Below, piece by piece: positions 43,920-52,192 of a stretch of 64,000 bases of DNA. The notes under the pieces are model-generated. The model saw nothing but the letters and a program-made list of their open reading frames with translations, did not search any database and was not told the DNA's origin. Source of the stretch: Streptomyces spinosisporus. GTDB taxonomy: Bacteria; Actinomycetota; Actinomycetes; Streptomycetales; Streptomycetaceae. Both the position numbers and the translations under genes were made by a program. The stretch spans positions 1-64,000 of the forward strand of contig NZ_JALDAX010000007.1 in the NCBI RefSeq assembly GCF_022698145.1, read 5' to 3'. Position 1 is the first letter of the stretch; every line of letters starts with the position of its first letter.

Positions 43920-45278
43920 CTACCCCAGCGCGGCGGCGACTTTGTCGAGGTGCGCCCCGCGGGAGCCCTTGACGAGCACGACGTCCCCGGCGCTGACGCT
44001 GGCGCGCAACCAGTCCGCGGCAGCGTCGTTGCCGGCGAGTGTCACCGCACCCTCGCCCGCCCCGACGGCGATCGACCGGGCGGCCTCGCCGACCACGACC
44101 ACCACGTCGGCCCGGCAGGCGGCGTACTCCCCGACCGCGCGGTGCTCGGCCTCGCTTCCCTCGCCCAGTTCGAGCATCGGGCCGAGGACCGCGATGCGGC
44201 GCTTGCCCTCGATCGCCGCGAGGGCGTCCAGGGCGGCCCGGGTGGAGTCGGGGTTGGCGTTGTAGGAGTCGTCGATCAGTGTGGCTCCGCCCGGGAGTTC
44301 GCGCAGCTCCAGACGCCAACTCGACAGCGAGGAGGTGGCCAGCGCCGCGGCGGCCGCGTCGAGGGGTACGCCGGCCGCCAGTCCCGCCGCGGCGGCGGCC
44401 GACGCGTTGAGCGCCTGGTGGGCGCCCACGTGCGGCAGGGTGACGGCGGCCGAGGCGTCGGCGGTCCGCAGGGTGAAGGACGGCCGGCCGTACCGGTCGA
44501 GCGTCAGATCGACGACCCGTACGTCGGCATGCTCCGCCCGGCCGAAGGTCAGCACCGGACCGTCCGTGAGCGAGCGCATCGCCACCACGCGCGGGTCGTC
44601 GGCGTTGAGGACGGCGGTGCCGCCGGGCGCCAGCCCCTGCACCAGTTCGCCCTTGGCCCTGGCGATGGCCGCACGCGATCCGAACGTACCGAGGTGGGCC
44701 TGACCCACATTGAGGACGACGGCGACGTCGGGCGCGACCAGTCCGGTGAGCAGCGCGATGTCGCCGACATGACGGGCGCCCATCTCCAGGACCAGGAACC
44801 GGGTGGCCGCGTCGGCACGCAACATCGTGAGCGGGACGCCGAGTTCGTTGTTGAGCGAGCCGGTGGTGGCGACCGTCGGCGCGGCGCTCGACAGCACGGC
44901 CGCCAACTGATCCTTGGTGCCGGTCTTGCCCTGGGACCCGGTCAGCCCGACCACGGTCAGCCGGTCGCGCAACCGGGCCACGACATGAGCGGCGAGCGCC
45001 TGCAGCGCGGCCCGGGCGTCCTCGACGACGACGGTGGGCAGCGGCGTCGGCCTCGAACCGAGCACGGCCGACGCGCCTGCCCGGCCCGCCTGTCGGGCGT
45101 AGTCGTGGCCGTCGGCACGCTCGCCGGCGAGGGCGACGAAGAGGCCACCGGGCTCGGCCCGCCGCCCGTCGAGCACCGCCGGAGCGCTCACCCTCACACG
45201 GCCGTCGCCCACGACCGTCCCGCCGACTACGGCGGCGATCTCACCGAGGCTCAGAAACGCTGGTTCGCGATAGGTCAT
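43920..45278 (-). CDS. murF2: MurF paralogue, UDP-MurNAc-tripeptide:dipeptide/depsipeptide ligase
   Basis: 452 aa from ATG 45278. Mur-ligase features: VVGLTGSQGKTGTKD (P-loop), TGSLNNELGVPLTMLR, LEMGARHVGDIALLT, NVGQAHLGTFGS, VLNADDPRV, LIDDSYNANPDSTRAALDAL. It attaches the terminal dipeptide to UDP-MurNAc-tripeptide. Its place beside vanHAX and the shared van box suggest a paralogue suited to D-Ala-D-Lac, as proposed for murF-like genes next to vanHAX in glycopeptide producers. It ends 33 nt from the vanK stop (convergent). The housekeeping murF in the dcw cluster must lie elsewhere. Confidence 0.88.
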   Translation of the reverse strand: MTYREPAFLSLGEIAAVVGGTVVGDGRVRVSAPAVLDGRRAEPGGLFVALAGERADGHDYARQAGRAGASAVLGSRPTPLPTVVVEDARAALQALAAHVVARLRDRLTVVGLTGSQGKTGTKDQLAAVLSSAAPTVATTGSLNNELGVPLTMLRADAATRFLVLEMGARHVGDIALLTGLVAPDVAVVLNVGQAHLGTFGSRAAIARAKGELVQGLAPGGTAVLNADDPRVVAMRSLTDGPVLTFGRAEHADVRVVDLTLDRYGRPSFTLRTADASAAVTLPHVGAHQALNASAAAAAGLAAGVPLDAAAAALATSSLSSWRLELRELPGGATLIDDSYNANPDSTRAALDALAAIEGKRRIAVLGPMLELGEGSEAEHRAVGEYAACRADVVVVVGEAARSIAVGAGEGAVTLAGNDAAADWLRASVSAGDVVLVKGSRGAHLDKVAAALG

Positions 45279-45301
45279 GCCTTCAGCAGAAAGGGCGTGA
45301 C

Positions 45302-45331
45302 GTTGCCCGCGTGTATGCGGAAATCGATATG
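45302..45331 (-). promoter_or_regulatory. Van box 2 (murF2 promoter)
   Basis: Read on the minus strand: CATAT-N7-CGCATAC-N5-GGCAAC, 30 nt, exactly 23 nt before the murF2 ATG at 45278. A weaker -10 (TCTGCT) occupies the place of TTGACT in the other two copies. It is divergent from van box 3, 36 nt away. Confidence 0.75.
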
Positions 45332-45367
45332 CCGACCATATATTACCGAGACGTAGCATATCGGGGT

Positions 45368-45397
45368 CATATTGAAAAGCGCATACGCGTCGGCAAC
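45368..45397 (+). promoter_or_regulatory. Van box 3 (vanHAX promoter)
   Basis: CATAT-N7-CGCATAC-N5-GGCAAC, exactly 23 nt before the vanH ATG at 45421. TTGACT at 45409-45414 lies 6 nt before that ATG as the likely -10 box, implying a leaderless vanHAX mRNA. Confidence 0.78.
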
Positions 45398-45420
45398 ATC
45401 GAGTCGCATTGACTGTCGGC

Positions 45421-46431
45421 ATGACCTCCAGCGAACCGACCGCTACCGCGGACCACCGCAACCGATCACCGGCAACGGGAATCACCATTTACGGATGCGA
45501 GCCGGACGAGGCCGCCCTGTTCCGGGAGATGGCACCCGGCTTCGGCGTCGTACCGACCATCACGGAAGCGGCCGTATCCGCGTCCAATGCCGAACTGGCC
45601 CGCGGAAACCGGTGCGTCAGCGTGGGTCACAAAACCCGGATCGGCCATCCGACGCTGCGTGCGCTCGGCCGGGTCGGCGTGAAGTATCTCTCCACGCGGA
45701 GCATCGGCTACAACCACATCGACGTGGCGTACGCGGAAAGCATCGGCATCCGCGTCGGGAATGTCTCCTATTCGCCCGACAGCGTGGCCGACTACACCCT
45801 GATGCTCATGTTGATGGCGGTGCGGAATGCCAAGGAAACCGTCCGCCGCGCCGATCTGCACGACTACAGGCTGCACGAGGTACGCGGGAAAGAGGTGCGC
45901 GATCTGACCGTCGGGGTGATCGGAACCGGACGTATCGGCACAGCGGTCGTGGACAGGCTCCTGGGTTTTGGCTGCCGGATCCTGACCCACGACGCTCGCC
46001 CCGAAACGTCCGTCGACCATGTGCCTCTCGACGCATTGCTGGAGTGGAGCGACATCGTCACGCTCCACGCACCGCTCACCGCGGAAACCCACCATCTCCT
46101 CGATCGCCATCGCATCGAGCGGATGAAGCGCGGCGCATTCCTCATCAATACCGGACGCGGTCCACTGATCGACACCGAGGCCCTGGTTCCGGCACTGGAG
46201 AACGGCAGATTGGGCGGTGCCGCGCTGGACGTTCTCGAAGGAGAGGAAGGAATCTTCTACGCCGACTGCCGGGACAAACCCATCGAAAGCAAAGCGCTGT
46301 TGCGGCTGCAGGAACTGCCGAACGTACTCATCAGCCCGCACACCGCCTACTACACGGACCACGCCCTGAGCGACACGGTCGAGAACTCCATCGTCAACTG
46401 TCTGACATTCGAGAACGGGAACCAAGCATGA
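45421..46431 (+). CDS. vanH: D-lactate dehydrogenase VanH
   Basis: 336 aa from ATG 45421. D-2-hydroxyacid dehydrogenase family: TRSIGYNHIDVAYAESIGIRVGNV, the NAD motif VGVIGTGRIGTAVVDRLLGFG, SDIVTLHAPLT, FLINTGRGPLIDTEAL (Arg) and SPHTAYYTDHAL (catalytic His). It reduces pyruvate to D-lactate for VanA. Start TTG 45409 was rejected because that codon lies in the -10-like TTGACT. Its stop overlaps the vanA start (ATGA). It uses more A/T-ending codons (AAA, GAA, ATT) than its neighbours. Confidence 0.95.
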   Translation: MTSSEPTATADHRNRSPATGITIYGCEPDEAALFREMAPGFGVVPTITEAAVSASNAELARGNRCVSVGHKTRIGHPTLRALGRVGVKYLSTRSIGYNHIDVAYAESIGIRVGNVSYSPDSVADYTLMLMLMAVRNAKETVRRADLHDYRLHEVRGKEVRDLTVGVIGTGRIGTAVVDRLLGFGCRILTHDARPETSVDHVPLDALLEWSDIVTLHAPLTAETHHLLDRHRIERMKRGAFLINTGRGPLIDTEALVPALENGRLGGAALDVLEGEEGIFYADCRDKPIESKALLRLQELPNVLISPHTAYYTDHALSDTVENSIVNCLTFENGNQA

Positions 46432-47468
46432 CCAGGCTGAAGGTCGGCATCATTTTCGGGGGCTCTTCCGAGGAGCACCCCGTCTCCGTCAAGTCCGCGC
46501 GGGAAGTGGCGCGCAACCTCGATGCCGCGAAGTACGAACCGTTCTACATCGGCATCACGAAGAGCGGCGACTGGAGGCTCTGCGACGGTCCCGATCCGGG
46601 CTGGGAGAACGGCAGCGGTCGTCCGGTCGTCCTGTCACCGGACCGCGGCGTCCACGGACTGCTCGTACTGGAGCAGGGGCGGTACGGAACGATCCGGCTG
46701 GACGTCGTGCTGCCCGTGCTGCACGGCAGGCTCGGCGAGGACGGCGCGATGCAGGGCCTGCTGGAGCTTTCCGGCATTCCCTATGTCGGCTGCGACGTGC
46801 CGAGTTCCGCGCTCTGTATGGACAAGTCCCTCGCCTACGTCGTCGCCCGGAGCGCGGGAATCGCCACACCGGAGTTCTGGACCGTCACGGCGGACGAGAC
46901 CATCGATCCCGATAGCCTCACCTACCCCGTGTTCGTGAAGCCGGCTCGTTCGGGGTCGTCCTTCGGCGTCAGCAAGGTCTCCCGCAAAGAGGAGCTGCAC
47001 AGTGCGGTGGAAACCGCTCGGCGGTACGACGCGAAGGTGCTGATCGAGAAAGCCGTCGTCGGCAGCGAGATCGGATGTGCCGTCCTGGGCAACGATCGGG
47101 ATCTGGTCGTGGGCGAGGTGGATCGCATCGCGCTCTCGCACGGATTCTTCAGGATCCATCAGGAGGAGAAGCCCGAAAGCGGTTCGGAGAACTCGACGGC
47201 GATCGTGCCCGCCGACATCCCCGAAGCGTCGCGAGTACGCGTCCGGGAGACGGCGCAGGCCGTTTATCGCGCCCTGGGGTGCAAGGGGCTCTCGCGGGTG
47301 GACATGTTCCTCACCGAGGACGGAGAAGTGATCCTCAACGAGGTCAACACCCTGCCCGGCATGACCTCCTACAGCCGCTATCCGAGGATGATGGCGGCGG
47401 CGGAGCTGCCGCTGGCCGAAGTGCTCGACCGTCTGGTGTCGTTGGCGCTGACCGGGAAGCTGCGATGA
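46428..47468 (+). CDS. vanA: D-alanine-D-lactate ligase VanA
   Basis: 346 aa. ATP-grasp D-Ala ligase fold: IIFGGSSEEHPVSVKSA, LPVLHGRLGEDGAMQGLLEL, VKPARSGSSFGVSKV, RVDMFLTEDGEVILNEVNTLPG. The omega-loop FFRIHQEEKPESGSENST has the histidine typical of depsipeptide ligases (VanA type) in place of the Tyr/Lys pattern of normal Ddl enzymes. It makes D-Ala-D-Lac. It is coupled to vanH and vanX by 4-nt overlaps. Confidence 0.95.
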   Translation: MTRLKVGIIFGGSSEEHPVSVKSAREVARNLDAAKYEPFYIGITKSGDWRLCDGPDPGWENGSGRPVVLSPDRGVHGLLVLEQGRYGTIRLDVVLPVLHGRLGEDGAMQGLLELSGIPYVGCDVPSSALCMDKSLAYVVARSAGIATPEFWTVTADETIDPDSLTYPVFVKPARSGSSFGVSKVSRKEELHSAVETARRYDAKVLIEKAVVGSEIGCAVLGNDRDLVVGEVDRIALSHGFFRIHQEEKPESGSENSTAIVPADIPEASRVRVRETAQAVYRALGCKGLSRVDMFLTEDGEVILNEVNTLPGMTSYSRYPRMMAAAELPLAEVLDRLVSLALTGKLR

Positions 47469-48073
47469 ACGAGGACTTCGTCTTCGTGGACGAGCTGGTG
47501 CCCGGAATGCGGTGGGACGCCAAGTACGCCACGTGGGACAACTTCACCGGCAAGCCGGTGGACGGCTACCTGGCGAATCGGATCGTCGGCACACGGGCCC
47601 TGTGCGCGGCTCTGGCGAAAGCACAGGAGAAGGCCGAATCCCTGGGCTTCGGCTTGCTGCTCTGGGACGGCTACCGCCCGCAACGCGCCGTGAACTGCTT
47701 TCTGCGCTGGGCGCAGCAACCGGAGGACGGCCTGACCAAGCCGCGGCACTATCCGAACATCAGCAGGGCGGAGATGTTCGACCGGGGATACGTGGCCGCC
47801 AGGTCGGGCCACAGCCGGGGCAGCACCGTCGACCTGACCCTGTATCACCTGACCACCGGCGAACTCGCCCCCATGGGCGGCGACCACGACCTGATGGATC
47901 CCGTCTCGCACCATGGCGCAAAGGGAATCACCCAGACCGAGACGGCGAACCGCCGACAACTGTGTTCCCTCATGGAGTCCTGCGGATTCAGCCCGTACGC
48001 CAGCGAGTGGTGGCACTACACACTGAAGGCAGAACCCTACCCGGACACCTATTTCGACTTTCCCGTCGCATGA
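47465..48073 (+). CDS. vanX: D-Ala-D-Ala dipeptidase VanX
   Basis: 202 aa. SGHSRGSTVDLTL supplies zinc ligands His and Asp, and EWWHYTL the catalytic Glu and third zinc His. LLLWDGYRPQRAVNCF contains the conserved Arg. It destroys D-Ala-D-Ala so that only D-Ala-D-Lac enters the wall. No signal peptide: cytoplasmic, as in other VanX. Last gene of vanHAX. Confidence 0.95.
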   Translation: MNEDFVFVDELVPGMRWDAKYATWDNFTGKPVDGYLANRIVGTRALCAALAKAQEKAESLGFGLLLWDGYRPQRAVNCFLRWAQQPEDGLTKPRHYPNISRAEMFDRGYVAARSGHSRGSTVDLTLYHLTTGELAPMGGDHDLMDPVSHHGAKGITQTETANRRQLCSLMESCGFSPYASEWWHYTLKAEPYPDTYFDFPVA

Positions 48074-48231
48074 GCACCGAACGGCCCCTCGACGCATCCA
48101 TCAGGTCAAGCGTCCCGGACCCTTGACTCGAAAGGCGCCTGCGGCGATTCTCTCCACAATGTTGTGCGGGTCATGACAACCGGTCGTAGGCCGGTCAGCC
48201 CCGCCGCCCCGCCGACCGAGGGACGTGCCCC

Positions 48232-50292
48232 GTGACGTCGACCCGACACTGGTACCGCCGGCGCAAGAACGTCACCGTGTTGTCGCTGCTCCTTCTGGTG
48301 CTGGCCATGGCTCTTGGGCCTGCGCCGAGTTCGGCGGCGGCGGGGGACTGGTGGGTGCCTGCCGGGCGTCCCGAGCCGGACTCCGGGATCGGGGTGAGCG
48401 GTGAGCCGTTCACGGGGACCGACGCCTCGGGCGATGTGCGCGGGTTCGTGGACGCGCACAACCACCTGTTCTCCAACGAGGCCTTCGGCGGACGGCTGAT
48501 CTGCGGCAAGGTGTTCTCCGAGCAGGGTGTCGCCGACGCGCTCAAGGACTGTCCCGAGCACTATCCCGACGGCACCCTCGCCGTCTTCGACTACATCACC
48601 CACGGCGGCGACGGCAGGCACGACCCGGTCGGCTGGCCCACCTTCAAGGACTGGCCGGCGTACGACTCGATGACCCATCAGGCCGACTACTACGCCTGGG
48701 TGGAGCGCGCCTGGCGCGGCGGGCAGCGGGTGCTCGTCAACGACCTCGTGACCAACGGCGTGATCTGCTCCGTCTACCCCTTCAAGGACCGCAGCTGCGA
48801 CGAGATGACGTCGATCCGGTTGCAGGCGAGGATGACGTACGCCCTGCAGGACTACATCGACACGATGTACGGCGGCCCCGGCAAGGGCTGGTTCAGGATC
48901 GTCACCGACAGCGCACAGGCCCGTGAGGTCGTCGAGCAGGGCAAACTGGCGGTCGTCCTGGGCGTCGAGACCTCCGAGCCGTTCGGCTGCAAGCAGATCC
49001 TGGACGTCCCGCAGTGCAGCAGGGCCGACATCGACAAGGGCCTCGACGAGTTGTACGGCCTCGGCGTGCGCTCCATGTTCCTGTGCCACAAGTTCGACAA
49101 CGCGCTGTGCGGAGTCCGCTTCGACTCGGGCGGCCTCGGAACGGCCGTGAACGTCGGGCAGTTCCTGTCGACCGGCACCTTCTGGCAGACCGAGAAGTGC
49201 ACCGGCCCGCAGCACGACAACCCCATCGGCAACGCCTCCTCCGGCGCGGAGGGCGACCTGCCGCCCGGCGTGAAGGTCCCGTCGTACGACAGTGACGCCC
49301 AGTGCAACACCCGCGGGCTCACCGACCTCGGCGAGTACGCCGTGCACGGCATGATGAAGCGCAAGATGATGCTGGAGATCGACCACATGAGCGTCAAGGC
49401 GGTCGGCCGGGCGCTCGACATCTTCGAGGCCGACTCCTACCCCGGCGTCATCTCCTCGCACAGCTGGATGGACATCGACTGGACCGAGCGCGTCTACTCC
49501 CTCGGCGGCTTCGTCGCGCAGTACATGCACGGTTCGGAGGGATTCGTCGCGGAGGCGGACCGCACCAAGGCGCTGCGGGACAAGTACCAGGTGGGCTACG
49601 GCTTCGGCACCGACTTCAACGGCGTCGGCGACCACCCCGCCCCGCGCGGCGCGGACGCCCCGAACAAGGTGACGTACCCCTTCAGGACCGTCGACGGCGG
49701 CTCGGTCGTCGACCAACTCACCGCCGGACAGCGCATGTTCGACTTCAACACCGACGGCGGCGCCCACGTCGGCATGATCCCCGACTGGATCGAGGACATC
49801 AGGAAGGTCGGCGGCCAGGACGTGGTCGACGACCTCTTCCACGGCGCCGAGTCCTATCTCGGCACCTGGGGAGCGACCGAGCGACACCAGGGGGCGGTCG
49901 ATCTCGCCAAGGGCCGGGCGGCGACGGCCAGTTCGGCAGAGTGGAACCCCTTCACCAGCTACCGGCCGGGGCGGGCCGTCGACGGCGACGGCGGCACCCG
50001 GTGGGCCAGTGACTGGAGCGACGACCAGTGGTGGCAGGTCGACCTCGGCGCCACCCACGGGGTCGGCCGGGTCACGCTCGACTGGGAGCGGGCGTACGGG
50101 AAGGCGTACCGGATCGAGGTCTCCACCGACGGCACCGACTGGACGACCGTCTGGTCCACCACCTCGGGTGACGGCGGCCTCGACACGGCCGGGTTCGCCG
50201 GGACGCCGGCACGCTACGTCCGCGTCCACGGCCTCGGCCGGGGCACCGACTGGGGATACTCGCTGCGTGAAGTCGGCGTCCACAGCGCCTGA
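48232..50292 (+). CDS. Secreted dipeptidase-like amidohydrolase with F5/8C domain
   Basis: 686 aa from GTG 48232. The N-terminus (RRRKNVTVLSLLLLVLAMAL...SSAAA) is a Sec signal peptide. A metal-dependent TIM-barrel hydrolase follows: VDAHNHLFS (HxH), LGVETSEPFG (Glu), MLEIDHMS and ISSHSWM (His), GFGTDFNGVG (Asp), as in M19 membrane dipeptidases. Residues about 555-686 are a discoidin/F5-8C domain (WNPFTSYRPGRAVDGD, WWQVDLGA, GYSLREVGV) that may bind glycans or wall polymers. It lies 158 nt after vanX, where CACAA-TG-TTGTG at 48155-48166 could be an operator, but it has no van box. Confidence 0.82.
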   Translation: MTSTRHWYRRRKNVTVLSLLLLVLAMALGPAPSSAAAGDWWVPAGRPEPDSGIGVSGEPFTGTDASGDVRGFVDAHNHLFSNEAFGGRLICGKVFSEQGVADALKDCPEHYPDGTLAVFDYITHGGDGRHDPVGWPTFKDWPAYDSMTHQADYYAWVERAWRGGQRVLVNDLVTNGVICSVYPFKDRSCDEMTSIRLQARMTYALQDYIDTMYGGPGKGWFRIVTDSAQAREVVEQGKLAVVLGVETSEPFGCKQILDVPQCSRADIDKGLDELYGLGVRSMFLCHKFDNALCGVRFDSGGLGTAVNVGQFLSTGTFWQTEKCTGPQHDNPIGNASSGAEGDLPPGVKVPSYDSDAQCNTRGLTDLGEYAVHGMMKRKMMLEIDHMSVKAVGRALDIFEADSYPGVISSHSWMDIDWTERVYSLGGFVAQYMHGSEGFVAEADRTKALRDKYQVGYGFGTDFNGVGDHPAPRGADAPNKVTYPFRTVDGGSVVDQLTAGQRMFDFNTDGGAHVGMIPDWIEDIRKVGGQDVVDDLFHGAESYLGTWGATERHQGAVDLAKGRAATASSAEWNPFTSYRPGRAVDGDGGTRWASDWSDDQWWQVDLGATHGVGRVTLDWERAYGKAYRIEVSTDGTDWTTVWSTTSGDGGLDTAGFAGTPARYVRVHGLGRGTDWGYSLREVGVHSA

Positions 50293-50310
50293 TCGAGGTC
50301 TGCACACCTA

Positions 50311-50380
50311 AGGACACGCAAGGACCCCTAAGGCCACCCAAGGACCCCTAAGGACACCCAAGGACCCCCGAGGACCCCCA
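50311..50380 (+). repeat. Seven 10-nt tandem repeats ending at the TetR start codon
   Basis: Seven consecutive decamers of the form AGGAC(A/C)CCNA (variants AGGACACGCA and AGGCCACCCA) run without interruption from 50311 and end at the A of the ATG at 50380. The period is close to one helical turn, and each copy carries an AGGA-like Shine-Dalgarno core. Confidence 0.8.
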
Positions 50381-50985
50381 TGGCGCGCATGCCGTCGGCG
50401 GAACGGCGAAAGCAGCTGACGGAAGCGGCGATACGGGCGATGGCCCGGGACGGCGTCGCCAGGACGACGACCCGGTCCATCGCCGCCGAGGCGGGCGTGT
50501 CCCTGAGCGTCTTCCACTACTGCTTCGACTCCAAGCAGGCCCTCGTCGAGTCGGTCATCACCACGCTCACCGACCACTCCGTGACGGTGGTCAAGCAGGC
50601 CCTGCGGCCCCGGGCCACGCTCGTGGAGACCGTCCGCGCGGGCTTCCAGGCCTACTGGGACCACGTCCGCGCCCATCCCGACGAGCACATGCTGACGTAC
50701 GAACTCACTCAGTACGCCCTGCGCGAGCCGGGGTTCGAGCATCTGGCCCGGCGCCAGTACGAGGTCTACGGCGACGCGTACGCCGAACTGATCGGCGGGC
50801 TGCGCGACCACATGGACCTGCAACTCCGGGTGCCGATACCGGCGTTGGCCCGCTATCTGGCCGCCATGACCGACGGGCTCACCCTCAACTACCTGGTGCT
50901 GGGCGACGAGTCCTCCTGGACGGACATCCTCGACACGGTGACCGCCCATGTCGCGGGGCTCGTCCAGGACGACGCGGAGAGCTGA
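50380..50985 (+). CDS. TetR-family transcriptional regulator
   Basis: 201 aa. TetR HTH near residue 30: TTTRSIAAEAGVSLSVFHYCFDSKQALV. The helical ligand domain contains VRAHPDEHMLTYELTQYALREP and a hydrophobic C-terminal half (YLAAMTDGLTLNYLVLGD). It starts immediately after a 70-nt decamer array. Targets are unclear; the next gene on the same strand, 90 nt on, encodes the ferritin-fold protein. Confidence 0.87.
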   Translation: MARMPSAERRKQLTEAAIRAMARDGVARTTTRSIAAEAGVSLSVFHYCFDSKQALVESVITTLTDHSVTVVKQALRPRATLVETVRAGFQAYWDHVRAHPDEHMLTYELTQYALREPGFEHLARRQYEVYGDAYAELIGGLRDHMDLQLRVPIPALARYLAAMTDGLTLNYLVLGDESSWTDILDTVTAHVAGLVQDDAES

Positions 50986-51075
50986 CCGGACCGCCCCCGG
51001 GCTGTCACAGATCGTGCGGCTGCCCTGTCCTACCTGGCGATCGAACAGCAACACGTACATCGCCGGAGGGCGTCC

Positions 51076-52164
51076 ATGGGAGAAGTTGAACAAATGAGGC
51101 AGATGGGTCAGGCGGGCATCGCCGAGACGCCCGCGACAGCACGGATCACCACACTCGACAGCCTGCGCGAACACCTGCAATGGGCCATCGAACTGGAACA
51201 TGCCACGCTGCCGCCCTATCTCTGCGCCCTGTACTCACTCGACCCGCACCGGAACCCGGACGCCGCCCAGGCGGTGAGCAGTGTCTTCGTCGAGGAGATG
51301 ATCCATCTGGCGCTGGCGGCCAACCTCCTCAACGCCGTCGGCGGGCAGCCGCGCCTGGACCCGTCGACCCTGCTGGCCCCCCACCCCCGGACCCTGCCCC
51401 ACGGCGACCGCTCGCTCCGGTTGTCGCTGGTCCCGTTCGGTGCGGAGGCGCTGGAAATGTTCCTCCGCCTGGAGAAGCCCGCGCCGCCCGCCGCTCCCGC
51501 CGAGGGCGACCAGTACGAGACGATCGGGCAGTTCTACGACGCCGTCGAACAGGGCCTGCACCACCTGTGTGCCGAACTCGGCGAGGAGAAGGTCTTCTGC
51601 GGCGACCCGGCCCGCCAGATCACGGCAGGCCCCTTCACCCACACCGGAGGACAGCTGCAGCCCGTCACCGACTTCGCCTCGGCCCTCGCCGCGCTGGAGG
51701 AGATCGTCGAGCAGGGCGAGGGCACCGCACGCGGCGAGGTCTGGGACGGCGACCGGGACATCTTCCACCCCGACCGCGACGAGGTCGCGCACTACTACCG
51801 GTTCAAGGAACTGCAGCTGGGCCGCCGCTACCGGCGCGGCGACACAGCGGCGTCCGGCCCCACGGGCGAGCCGGTCGCGATCGACCCCGACGGCATCCTC
51901 CCGATGCGCCCCAACCCCCGTCTGAGCGACCACCCTTCGGGCAACCCCATCCGCACCGCGCAGGAGAGGTTCAACCGCACGTACGCCACCCTGCTCGACC
52001 AGCTGGAGCAAACCTTCAACGGCAGCCCGCACCTGTTCGGAGCGGCCATGGGCACGATGTACGCCCTCAAGTCGCAGGCCCAGAACCTGCTGGAGACACC
52101 CGACGGGGACATGACGACAGCGGGACCGACCTTCGAGTACGTGGCACCCGAAACCGGTCGCTGA
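51076..52164 (+). CDS. VioB/RebD-type ferritin-like protein
   Basis: 362 aa, GGAGGG 6 nt before ATG 51076. The first 130 residues match the ferritin-like (PF12902) domain of VioB-type enzymes: LREHLQWAIELEHATLPPYLCALYSL and SSVFVEEMIHLALAANLLNAVGG, with E/H pairs (ELEH, EEMIH) for a metal site. The later half has FHPDRDEVAHYYRFKEL and FNRTYATLLDQLEQTFNG. In violacein and indolocarbazole pathways such proteins dimerise imino acids. Here it stands alone, so the chemistry is open. Confidence 0.8.
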   Translation: MGEVEQMRQMGQAGIAETPATARITTLDSLREHLQWAIELEHATLPPYLCALYSLDPHRNPDAAQAVSSVFVEEMIHLALAANLLNAVGGQPRLDPSTLLAPHPRTLPHGDRSLRLSLVPFGAEALEMFLRLEKPAPPAAPAEGDQYETIGQFYDAVEQGLHHLCAELGEEKVFCGDPARQITAGPFTHTGGQLQPVTDFASALAALEEIVEQGEGTARGEVWDGDRDIFHPDRDEVAHYYRFKELQLGRRYRRGDTAASGPTGEPVAIDPDGILPMRPNPRLSDHPSGNPIRTAQERFNRTYATLLDQLEQTFNGSPHLFGAAMGTMYALKSQAQNLLETPDGDMTTAGPTFEYVAPETGR

Positions 52165-52192
52165 GCGGAAGCCCGCCGTCGGCGGCCGGCCC

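Noticed and set aside
48123..48151. TTGACT plus GATTCT as a fourth van-type promoter
   Set aside because: TTGACT is present but the CATAT-N7-CGCATAC-N5-GGCAAC box is missing.
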